From an uncultured Lachnospiraceae bacterium (GTDB lineage: Bacteria; Bacillota; Clostridia; Lachnospirales; Lachnospiraceae), in contig CALWEE010000058.1 of the NCBI GenBank assembly GCA_944376975.1, forward strand, positions 1 to 8,474: a stretch of 8,474 bases of DNA, read 5' to 3'. Every line of letters starts with the position of its first letter. Position 1 is the stretch's first letter. A model generated the notes under the pieces. That model searched no databases, was not told the DNA's origin, and worked only from the letters and a program-made list of their open reading frames with translations. Below are positions 1 through 8,474 of this stretch, piece after piece. The position numbers were made by a program, and so were the translations under genes.

Positions 1-227
1 ACTAACCTCATCGTTCGCCTCCGGCTTCGATTCGCCAAGTGTCCAGGTATATGTTCTCACTAAGTTCATACTTCGCTTCGCTCGTATTCTCTAAGTGTTC
101 ACATTATGCCATGGTCACTAACCTCATCGTTCGCCTCCGGCTTCGATTCGCCAAGTGTCCAGGTATATGTTCTCACTAAGTTCATACTTCGCTCCGCTCG
201 TATTCTCTAAGTGTTCACATTATGCCA
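1..227. repeat. Two tandem copies of a 116-base structured repeat (four hairpins)
   Basis: Bases 1-111 and 117-227 match with a single difference (T78 versus C194), giving a period of 116. The array begins at the window edge, so more copies may lie to the left, and the second copy stops inside a linker. Each copy holds two hairpins with the same plan: a CACT/AGTG outer stem, a 6x6 internal loop, a 4-bp middle stem, then a short GC stem with a 3-base loop. In hairpin A (116-157; copy 1 lacks its first base) the middle stem is ATCG/CGAT and the inner stem GCC/GGC. In hairpin B (58-97, 174-213) they are ATAC/GTAT and GC/GC. Linkers of 16 and 18 bases (42-57, 98-115) are complementary to each other with two bulges and can enclose either hairpin. 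No reading frame of convincing quality covers the array. I do not recognise the family. Confidence 0.9.
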
Positions 228-235
228 CGCGCGCA

Positions 236-283
236 GGAAAGGAAGCGGCGCGTATGCGACATTTACTTTCCAAGCCGTGGCTT
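236..283. other. Two adjoining small inverted repeats
   Basis: GGAAAG (236-241) pairs with CTTTCC (266-271) around a 7x7 internal loop and an inner CGC/GCG stem (249-251/256-258) with a GTAT loop. It is followed directly by AAGCC (272-276) pairing with GGCTT (279-283) across two bases. These sit between the tandem repeat and the cloverleaf element. Each is short enough to be chance, so they are noted mainly because the neighbouring DNA is also densely palindromic. Confidence 0.35.
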
Positions 284-286
284 TCC

Positions 287-356
287 GGTATAATCCTTGC
301 GAAGCAAGGCAGGCCGATAAATCGGCCTGAATTGCGCATCGCGCAATTATTATACC
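287..356. other. Fully paired four-way-junction (cloverleaf) palindromic element
   Basis: An 8-bp closing stem (GGTATAAT 287-294 with ATTATACC 349-356) encloses three hairpins set end to end with no unpaired base between them. Hairpin 1 is 295-300/304-309 (6 bp, loop GAA). Hairpin 2 is 310-318/321-329 (9 bp on paper, loop AA; the last pair probably opens). Hairpin 3 is 330-337/341-348 (8 bp, loop ATC). In total 62 of 70 bases are paired, all by Watson-Crick pairs, so either strand could fold the same way. It is not a tRNA: the outer stem is 8 bp and there are no D-, anticodon- or T-loop sequences. It could be a small palindromic mobile repeat, a structured RNA element or a protein or recombinase substrate; the sequence does not say which. 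No target-site duplication is visible. Confidence 0.8.
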
Positions 357-363
357 ACACCCG

Positions 364-395
364 CGGATGCTTCGGGGGACGCCCCGTCCGTTTTT
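364..395 (+). terminator. Plus-strand intrinsic terminator
   Basis: CGGA (364-367) pairs with TCCG (387-390), and after a 5-base bulge CGGGG (373-377) pairs with CCCCG (382-386) over a GACG loop. Five T residues follow at 391-395, and further T-runs lie at 401-406 and 411-413. It would stop transcripts reading rightward through the repeat region toward carB. No plus-strand gene is in the window, so the transcript it serves must begin at or before the left edge, or within the structured region. Confidence 0.55.
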
Positions 396-440
396 ACAAC
401 TTTTTTACATTTTCCTGCTCATCCGCTGCCAGGCACGCAT

Positions 441-479
441 AAAACCGGGCCGCCCCCTGTCAGACAGGGGACGGCCCGG
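441..479 (-). terminator. Strong intrinsic terminator after carB
   Basis: On the minus strand a stem of 15 pairs with one mismatch (445-460 with 464-479, 3-base loop at 461-463) is followed by TTTT at 444-441. It begins 17 bases past the carB TGA stop codon and closes the minus-strand transcription unit. The stem is very GC-rich, which offsets the short T-run. The plus-strand side has no T-run, so it is directional. Confidence 0.9.
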
Positions 480-495
480 GCCACTAGTATCGTTA

Positions 496-3717
<3,222 letters not shown>

Positions 3718-3763
3718 ACTTATTCTCCTTATTCTTCGTTTGTCATTTTTATTACCATTCTAT

Positions 3764-3792
3764 AGTGTATGCTAATTCAACCCATTTGTAAA
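3764..3792 (-). promoter_or_regulatory. Predicted sigma-A promoter of carB
   Basis: On the minus strand a -35 box TTTACA (3792-3787) and a -10 box TACACT (3769-3764) are separated by 17 bases, the ideal spacing. Just upstream, 3795-3824 is almost pure A and T in runs (A5T7 and A8 on the plus strand), which could act as an UP element or a bent tract. The predicted transcript start is near 3757, leaving a leader of about 40 bases, too short for a riboswitch or attenuator. No GC-rich terminator separates pyrG from this site, so carB may also receive read-through from pyrG. Confidence 0.6.
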
Positions 3793-3829
3793 TCAAAAAT
3801 TTTTTTATGACATCTGAAAAAAAATAAGT

Positions 3830-5440
3830 TCATTTATCCTCTTTATATCTCATCGCTTCGCGGATGAACATTTTGAACAGAGGATGTGGTCTGTTGGGAC
3901 GACTTTTAAATTCCGGATGGTACTGGACGCCCAGGTAAAAATCTTCTCCTTCCAGTTCCACCGCCTCCACCAGGCGGCCGTCCGGTGATGTGCCGGATAT
4001 CTTCATGCCCTTTTCCTCAAAGGCCGGACGGAACGCGTTGTTGAACTCATAGCGATGACGATGGCGTTCCATGATCCGCGTCTTTTTGTAAGCCCGTTCC
4101 ATGACGCTTCCCGGCGCGATCGCGCAAGGATAGGCGCCCAGGCGCATCGTTCCGCCTTTCGGAAGGTTCCCCTGCTGATCCGGCATCAGATCGATGACAA
4201 GATGCCCGCTTTCCGGGTTAAACTCTCTGGAATCCGCGTCCGCGTAACCCAGCGCGTTCCGGGCAAACGCCATGACGGCCACCTGCATGCCCAGGCAGAT
4301 GCCAAAATAGGGGATATGCCGCGACCGGGCATATTCCGCCGCTTCGATCATACCTTCGATCCCCCGGTCTCCGAATCCTCCGGGAATGATGACGCCATCC
4401 GCTTCTTTTAACAGGCTTTCCACTGTTCCTTTCGTGATCTTTTCGCTGTCCGTCCATTGGATATCCACGTTCACGCCGTTTTCCCATCCGCCGTGTTTCA
4501 ACGCTTCCACCACGGACAGATAAGAATCATGGAGCTTGACGTATTTGCCCACCAGAGCGATCGTCACCGTATCCTTGCAGGCTTTTATCCCCTGGATCAT
4601 GGCTTTCCATTCGGACATGTCCGCCGGCTTCTCAGACGGCAGGCCCAGTTCTCTTAAAACGATCTTATCCAGCCCGGCTTCCTGGAGCATGATCGGCGCT
4701 TCATAAAGGACCGGCACGTTCAGATTGGGTATGACGCAGTCCGGCTTCACGTTGCAGAACAAGGCGATCTTTTTCAGGATGGACGCTTCAAAAGGCTGAT
4801 CGGAACGGGCGACGATAACGTCCGGCATGATGCCGAAGGACTGGAGCTCCCTGACCGAATGCTGTGTCGGTTTGGATTTGTGCTCGCCGGAAGATTTCAG
4901 GTAAGGCACCAGCGTCACATGGATGAACAGGCAGTTTTCCCGCCCGATCTCATGGGATATCTGCCTTATGGCTTCCAGGAACGGCTGGGATTCCATATCA
5001 CCGGTCGTTCCGCCGATCTCGGTGATGACGATATCCGCGTCGGTCTTTTCCTGTACGGTATATATGAACGCCTTGATCGCGTCGGTGATATGGGGGACCA
5101 CCTGCACGGTCTCGCCCAGATATTCGCCTCTCCGTTCCTTGTTCAGCACGTTCCAGTAGACCTTTCCCGTGGTCAGATTGGAGAACCGGTTCAGATCTTC
5201 ATCAATGAACCGTTCGTAATGTCCCAGATCCAGATCGGTCTCGGCCCCATCTTCCGTGACATACACTTCACCATGCTGATAGGGGCTCATCGTTCCCGGG
5301 TCGATATTGATATACGGGTCCAGTTTCTGGGCCGCCACTTTAAATCCCCGGCATTTTAACAGCCGTCCCAGCGACGCGGCGGTGATGCCCTTTCCCAGCC
5401 CGGACACGACGCCGCCGGTCACAAATATATATTTCGCCAT
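3830..5440 (-). CDS. pyrG: CTP synthase (glutamine hydrolysing)
   Basis: This enzyme aminates UTP to CTP using ATP and the amide nitrogen of glutamine, with GTP as activator; it is cytoplasmic. Its 536 residues are the expected length. The synthetase domain (about 1-267) opens with [14 protein letters not shown], a P-loop-like motif, followed by [20 protein letters not shown] near 39 and the Mg-binding Asp71 and Glu141 ([10 protein letters not shown]). The C-terminal class I glutamine amidotransferase domain (about 290-536) has the oxyanion-hole PGGFGDRG near 353, the nucleophile Cys382 in FGICLGMQ, and His508 and Glu510 in QYHPEF. All catalytic residues expected in the family are present. 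An AAGGA site at 5451-5447, six bases before the ATG, supports the start. It lies 25 bases after the ANTAR gene, so it is probably co-transcribed with the nitrogen genes. No GGGC-type initiation leader like that of Bacillus pyrG is visible. Confidence 0.98.
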   Translation of the reverse strand: MAKYIFVTGGVVSGLGKGITAASLGRLLKCRGFKVAAQKLDPYINIDPGTMSPYQHGEVYVTEDGAETDLDLGHYERFIDEDLNRFSNLTTGKVYWNVLNKERRGEYLGETVQVVPHITDAIKAFIYTVQEKTDADIVITEIGGTTGDMESQPFLEAIRQISHEIGRENCLFIHVTLVPYLKSSGEHKSKPTQHSVRELQSFGIMPDVIVARSDQPFEASILKKIALFCNVKPDCVIPNLNVPVLYEAPIMLQEAGLDKIVLRELGLPSEKPADMSEWKAMIQGIKACKDTVTIALVGKYVKLHDSYLSVVEALKHGGWENGVNVDIQWTDSEKITKGTVESLLKEADGVIIPGGFGDRGIEGMIEAAEYARSRHIPYFGICLGMQVAVMAFARNALGYADADSREFNPESGHLVIDLMPDQQGNLPKGGTMRLGAYPCAIAPGSVMERAYKKTRIMERHRHRYEFNNAFRPAFEEKGMKISGTSPDGRLVEAVELEGEDFYLGVQYHPEFKSRPNRPHPLFKMFIREAMRYKEDK

Positions 5441-5465
5441 GAAGGTTCCTTCTTCCTATATATAA

Positions 5466-6032
5466 TTACACGTCATAACTTTTCAGTATCTCATCGGCCA
5501 CCTCCCGGCGGGTACGCCGCCAGTCCATGGCCTGCTTTTCAATATATCTATGGGCTTCCTGCTCGGTCATATCCGCGTACTGGATCAACAGGCATTTCGC
5601 CCGGTCGATGGCCCGGATATCCTGGATCTGCTGCTGGAGCCTTTCCGTCCTCGGCGCCGCCAGCATCAGACGAAAATGCAGCGCCAACATGATGTCCACC
5701 GCGTATCCGAACATACTCCGTCCCATTTCCAGGGAAAACACGAAGATCCCCTGTCTTCGCAGCTGCTCGCTGACGGCGCCGCGGTTGGCGTCCCTTGCCA
5801 CGAAGATCACGCCGGCAGCGCTTTCCGCCGCCTGCCGCGCCAGATGGGTCCCGTATTCATCCGGCAGAGGCGCCACGATGACGATGAGCGCCTGATTTTG
5901 TTCTTTCAGCGTCTGTATGCCTTCTTTGCTGCTTTTCGCGAAACAGACACGGGCTTCGCATCGTTCCGTGATCAACGACGCGAACGCCTCTCCGCCTTTG
6001 TCGCTGGAAGATACGATCAATACATTTTCCAT
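5466..6032 (-). CDS. ANTAR-domain RNA-binding regulator with degenerate receiver
   Basis: It is likely a transcription antiterminator that binds two-hairpin leader RNAs of nitrogen genes. Its 188 residues fit the two-domain ANTAR regulators. Residues 1-125 have the alternating strand and helix pattern of a receiver (NVLIVSSS at 3, ALIVIVAPLPDEYG at 48), but aspartates are absent. The usual acidic pair is SS (8-9), the phospho-acceptor position aligns to Val53, and the strand-5 Lys is not evident (FVFSLEMG at 97). This resembles the pseudo-receivers of AmiR and NasR, so control by a ligand, a partner or dimerisation seems more likely than phosphorylation. Residues 128-140 look like a short coiled coil. 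The ANTAR helices (about 132-185) carry the family pattern: RAKCLLI, then MTEQEAHRYIEKQAM, then the basic WRRTRRE and EVADEIL. An AAGGGTG site precedes the ATG. It lies 20 bases after glutamine synthetase, consistent with nitrogen control. No classical ANTAR target hairpins were found in this window. Confidence 0.9.
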   Translation of the reverse strand: MENVLIVSSSDKGGEAFASLITERCEARVCFAKSSKEGIQTLKEQNQALIVIVAPLPDEYGTHLARQAAESAAGVIFVARDANRGAVSEQLRRQGIFVFSLEMGRSMFGYAVDIMLALHFRLMLAAPRTERLQQQIQDIRAIDRAKCLLIQYADMTEQEAHRYIEKQAMDWRRTRREVADEILKSYDV

Positions 6033-6052
6033 ATCATCACCCTTATCCCATC

Positions 6053-7372
6053 TTAAAGCGTGTGGAAACAGGTTTCCAGTTCATAGGAGAAAGCGTCCTG
6101 CGCCTCCTGCGTTTTCCTGACTTCTTCGTATTTCCGCACAAGATATTTCCGAAGGAAATTTTCCGGAAGGACGCGATGGACCAGTTCACTGTCCGAAGCG
6201 GCCTGAAGCGCCTCATACAGCGATCCGGGCAGGGAAGCGATCTTCTGTTCTTTGATGAGATCGGACGCTTCGTACAGATTCCGGTTGCAGGGAGCCATGA
6301 GCGGCAGCTTCTTTTCAATGCCGTCCAGTCCGGCGTGGAGCAGAAGGGCAAAGGCGATATACGGGTTGCAGGCCGGATCTGCCGAACGCAGCTCCATGCG
6401 GTTAAAGTCGCCTCTTGACGCCGGTATACGGATCAGCTGGGACCGGTTCTGATGGGACCAGGTAATGTACCTGGGCGCCTCAAACGCCCCCAGCCGCCGA
6501 TAGGAGTTGGTCAGCGGATTCAAAAAAGCGGTGATCTCTCCTATATGTTCCAGGATGCCGGCGATAAAGCTTTCCGCTGTCTCCGAGTGTTCTTTGCCGA
6601 CCTTAAAGACATTTTTCCCGCAGCGCACCAACGACATGTTGATGTGCATGCCGTTGCCGCTGTCATCCAGGAATGGCTTGGGCATAAACGACGCGAACAG
6701 CCCGTTCATGGCGGCCACCGACTTGACCAGATATTTGAACATCATAAAATTATCCGCCGCTGTCAACACATCGGAATACCGGAAATCGATCTCGTTCTGT
6801 CCGGCTCCCCGTTCATGATGGGAACATTCCGGCGATATGCCGATGGATTCCAGGGCCAGACAGATGCTCCTGCGGATATCCTCTCCCTTGTCGATGGGCG
6901 CGATATCTCCGTATCCGCCCTTATCAATGGGCCGCAACAGCGGATCGCCGTTGTCGTCGGTGCGGGTCAGATAAAATTCACATTCCGTTCCGATACGGCA
7001 CATATAACCCATCTTCGCGGACCGATTGACCGCCTGACGCAAAATATAACGGCTGTCTTCCGGAAAATCGGTCCCGTCCGGATTTTTCACGGAACAGAAC
7101 ATCTGCATCACCCGGTCGTGGGCCGGACGCCACGGCAATATGGACACGGAGGAACAGTCCGGCACGAGGAACAGATCGGACCGCTCCACGTTCCCGAATC
7201 CTCGGACAGCCGACGCGTCAAAGGAAATACCGTATTCAAACGCCCTGGGCAATTCATCCGCCATAATGGCGATATTTTTCTCGACTCCGAACATATCGCA
7301 AAAGGACATGCGGATAAATTTCACATCATTTTCTTTAACAAAACGCAGTATATCAAGTTGGGTTTCTTCCAT
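6053..7372 (-). CDS. glnA: Glutamine synthetase, type I (alpha-like)
   Basis: It forms glutamine from glutamate, ammonia and ATP as a cytoplasmic dodecamer. Its 439 residues match GSI-alpha enzymes (about 440-445). The order of motifs is right: the beta-grasp N-domain with FDASAVRGF (51-59), GTECEFYL (128-135) with metal ligands Glu130 and Glu132, SHHERGAGQNEIDF (184-197), the MPKPF and NGMHINMSL region with His243, NRSQLIRIPASRG (309-321) and RMELRSADPACNPY (325-338). The ammonium-site Asp is present (Asp52), but the common FDGSS reads FDASA here. The roughly 25-residue insertion of the adenylylated beta type is absent. A Tyr (Tyr367, NRNLY) sits near the adenylylation position, but the context is not the enteric one. 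I infer control at the RNA or feedback level. The start has AAGGAGG six bases upstream (7385-7379). It could be a secondary paralogue, as Clostridia often carry several glutamine synthetases. Confidence 0.95.
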   Translation of the reverse strand: MEETQLDILRFVKENDVKFIRMSFCDMFGVEKNIAIMADELPRAFEYGISFDASAVRGFGNVERSDLFLVPDCSSVSILPWRPAHDRVMQMFCSVKNPDGTDFPEDSRYILRQAVNRSAKMGYMCRIGTECEFYLTRTDDNGDPLLRPIDKGGYGDIAPIDKGEDIRRSICLALESIGISPECSHHERGAGQNEIDFRYSDVLTAADNFMMFKYLVKSVAAMNGLFASFMPKPFLDDSGNGMHINMSLVRCGKNVFKVGKEHSETAESFIAGILEHIGEITAFLNPLTNSYRRLGAFEAPRYITWSHQNRSQLIRIPASRGDFNRMELRSADPACNPYIAFALLLHAGLDGIEKKLPLMAPCNRNLYEASDLIKEQKIASLPGSLYEALQAASDSELVHRVLPENFLRKYLVRKYEEVRKTQEAQDAFSYELETCFHTL

Positions 7373-7374
7373 CC

Positions 7375-7410
7375 CGATCCTCCTTTTTTCTCTCGGACAG
7401 ACGCGGATCG
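7375..7410 (-). promoter_or_regulatory. Inverted repeat that could mask the glutamine synthetase ribosome site
   Basis: In the 39-base gap before glutamine synthetase, CGATCC (minus strand 7410-7405) can pair with GGATCG (7380-7375) over a 24-base loop. The right arm covers the end of the AAGGAGG site and most of the spacer to the start codon. This could damp translation or be a processing structure. Six pairs with a large loop is modest support. Confidence 0.3.
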
Positions 7411-7411
7411 T

Positions 7412-8140
7412 TTACTGGTAATTGGCCACGTAAAGCTGTTTGTATGGATTCGCGCTGTCCGGCGTCAGCCTGTAAAAAGGCTTCTTTAAGATCTTTCCCA
7501 TATCCTCTCCGAACACCTGGCAGAAATGTTCCAGTTTGGGCATGATCTCCCACATATCTTTCCGGCTCACTTCATTGGCGATGATCCGTTCGGAAAGATC
7601 CTCCGGCAGCCTCTCTGTCCTTAAGTAAATGGCGCCGCCGTGCATGCCGGCGCCGCAAAAGTATCCCACAGGCGGACGTTTTTCCTCATTCAGGCCAAGG
7701 ACAACAATGGTGCCGCCGGCCTGGTATTCGCCGAGAAAACTGCCGGCCCGTCCGCCGATGATCATGACCGGATGTTTTTGGCCATAGGCTTTCATATGTA
7801 TCCCGGCCCGGTATCCCACGTCGCCGCGGATATAGATCTCACCGCCCCGCATGGCGTATCCCGCCGCGTCGCCGGCCATCCCATCCACGTAAATATGACC
7901 ATCGTTCATCGTATCGCCCACCGCGTCCTGGACATCTCCATGGACGAAGATCTCGCCGGAATCCATGTAGGCCCCCAGGGCATTGCCCGGCGTACCTGAT
8001 ATATGGATCTTTTTTCCGGAAAGGCCATCGGCTATATAGCGCTGGCCGCAGCACGCGATGATCTCGGCTTTTCCGTCGCCGCATGCTTCGATCGCCGCGT
8101 TCAGTTCTCTGTATGTTTTGCCTGCCGCGTTTATCTTCAT
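7412..8140 (-). CDS. Glutamate synthase GXGXG-domain subunit (GltB C-terminal domain, stand-alone)
   Basis: This matches the right-handed beta-helix domain that ends the large subunit of classical glutamate synthase, here encoded as its own protein of about 242 residues. In GOGAT this domain is structural, linking the amidotransferase and FMN domains along the ammonia channel. About six turns of the repeat are visible between residues 35 and 150, with the pattern of G-x-x-G then a bulky residue then GGEIYIRGD or DGHIYVDGM. The end, SANPYKQLYVANY, is typical of the GltB C-terminus. It is distantly related to formylmethanofuran dehydrogenase subunit C, but the neighbouring FMN/Fe-S domain gene and glutamine synthetase point to glutamate synthase. 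The ATG at 8140 is preferred because AAGGAGG lies nine bases before it; the ATG at 8146 would leave only three. The upstream gene's stop lies inside that ribosome site, so translation is probably coupled. Confidence 0.9.
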   Translation of the reverse strand: MKINAAGKTYRELNAAIEACGDGKAEIIACCGQRYIADGLSGKKIHISGTPGNALGAYMDSGEIFVHGDVQDAVGDTMNDGHIYVDGMAGDAAGYAMRGGEIYIRGDVGYRAGIHMKAYGQKHPVMIIGGRAGSFLGEYQAGGTIVVLGLNEEKRPPVGYFCGAGMHGGAIYLRTERLPEDLSERIIANEVSRKDMWEIMPKLEHFCQVFGEDMGKILKKPFYRLTPDSANPYKQLYVANYQ

Positions 8141-8149
8141 CGTCATCGA

Positions 8150-8156
8150 CCTCCTT
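8150..8156 (-). promoter_or_regulatory. Ribosome binding site overlapping the upstream stop codon
   Basis: AAGGAGG (8156-8150) includes two bases of the TAA stop (8157-8155) of the upstream glutamate synthase gene. It is three bases from the ATG at 8146 and nine from the ATG at 8140, favouring the second. A terminating ribosome would sit on this site, so coupled translation of the two subunits is likely. Confidence 0.75.
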
Positions 8157-8474
8157 ACTCGCCCGCGTGACGGATACCCAGCACGTTCAATTCCCTGTCC
8201 GTCAGTCCGATGCCTCTTAACATGAGCCGGTTTCCGTTCAGCGCTTCAATGGAGTTGATCCCCATGCCGCCCATCATCTCTTTGATCTCGTGGGTCCAGG
8301 CCGTCACCAGATGGACCAGCCGTTTCGCGCCTTCTTCCGGATCCAGACGCCGGACCAGTTCCGGGTTCTGGGTGGCAATGCCCCAGTTGCACCGACCTGA
8401 CTGACAGGTACGGCACAGATGGCAGCCCAGGGCGATCAACGCCGCAGTCCCAATATAGACCGCGTCCGCTCCCA
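8155..8474 (-). CDS. Glutamate synthase FMN/Fe-S domain protein, C-terminal part only
   Basis: The gene enters from beyond the right edge; only the last 105 residues and the stop are in the window. The reading frame is open to the edge, so the TTG at 8439 is an internal Leu codon rather than a start. The visible part begins with GADAVYIGTAALIALGC, the end of the FMN-binding barrel, followed by a Cys cluster at visible residues 17, 20, 23 and 28 and then WGIATQNPEL. Cys17, Cys23 and Cys28 have the C-x5-C-x4-C spacing of the 3Fe-4S ligands of GOGAT; Cys20 is an extra cysteine. This domain condenses 2-oxoglutarate with ammonia to give glutamate, fed by reduced FMN. With the separate GXGXG gene downstream, it indicates a split, archaeal-type glutamate synthase. 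The amidotransferase and reductase parts would be expected upstream, outside the window. Confidence 0.9.
   Translation of the reverse strand, partial: GADAVYIGTAALIALGCHLCRTCQSGRCNWGIATQNPELVRRLDPEEGAKRLVHLVTAWTHEIKEMMGGMGINSIEALNGNRLMLRGIGLTDRELNVLGIRHAGE

Noticed and set aside
1..227. CRISPR array
   Set aside because: Only two units, each 116 bases with near-identical sequence throughout and no unique spacers; no cas gene is present.
287..294. GGTATAAT as an extended -10 promoter on the plus strand
   Set aside because: No -35-like hexamer lies 16-18 bases upstream, and the motif is one arm of the closing stem. It is not excluded, but unsupported.
287..356. tRNA gene, because of the cloverleaf fold
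   Set aside because: The outer stem is 8 bp, the loops are 2-3 bases, and there is no anticodon loop, T-loop or variable region.
155..442. Plus-strand frame of 95 codons across the repeat array and cloverleaf
   Set aside because: It starts inside a non-coding repeat, crosses the palindromes and a terminator, and has no convincing ribosome site or protein motif.
3800..3824. Terminator after pyrG from the T7 and A8 runs
   Set aside because: The stem would be only A-T pairs around a 10-base loop, too weak to call an intrinsic terminator with confidence.
3718..3829. ANTAR target RNA or attenuator before carB
   Set aside because: The predicted leader is about 40 bases and has no pair of hexaloop hairpins; the rest of the gap is AT-rich and upstream of the promoter.
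6452..7489. Plus-strand open frame of 345 codons
   Set aside because: Antisense to glutamine synthetase and into the next gap; composition is shadow-like and no family is recognisable.
8437..8439. TTG at 8439 as the start of a 94-residue protein
   Set aside because: The frame stays open to the window edge with glutamate synthase sequence upstream, so this is an internal codon of a longer gene.

Overview
The window is a tightly packed minus-strand nitrogen and pyrimidine gene block, followed at its low-coordinate end by about 500 bases of non-coding DNA rich in inverted repeats. Strong AGGAGG-type ribosome binding sites, GC-rich third codon positions, a stand-alone GXGXG glutamate synthase subunit, an alpha-type glutamine synthetase and an ANTAR regulator encoded beside it all suggest a Clostridia member of the Bacillota. 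A Lachnospiraceae-like gut or anaerobe genome of medium GC is my best guess. This is inferred from protein style, not from a database match.

In transcription order (minus strand, high to low coordinates) the genes are: the C-terminal end of a glutamate synthase FMN/Fe-S domain protein (cut by the window edge, 8474-8155), a GXGXG-domain glutamate synthase subunit (8140-7412), glutamine synthetase (7372-6053), an ANTAR regulator with a degenerate receiver (6032-5466), CTP synthase pyrG (5440-3830) and carbamoyl-phosphate synthase large subunit carB (3717-496). The first five are separated by only 14 to 39 bases and look like one operon whose promoter lies beyond the right edge. carB follows a 111-base AT-rich gap with its own plausible promoter, and ends in a very strong terminator at 479-441. 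carA is not present.

The genes share one theme, glutamine. Glutamine synthetase makes it, the glutamate synthase parts recycle it to glutamate, and CTP synthase and carbamoyl-phosphate synthase are major glutamine-amide consumers. The ANTAR protein is probably an RNA-binding antiterminator acting on nitrogen genes, but I found no ANTAR target RNA inside the window.

The non-coding end (1-495) is the most unusual part. It has two copies of a 116-base tandem repeat. Each copy carries two hairpins of the same architecture but different sequence, with compensating changes in the stems. Next comes a 70-base element (287-356) that folds as a four-way junction, with every base outside three tiny loops paired. 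A plus-strand terminator at 364-395 faces the carB terminator. A plus-strand transcript may therefore run through the repeats and cloverleaf, from a gene or RNA starting left of the window.
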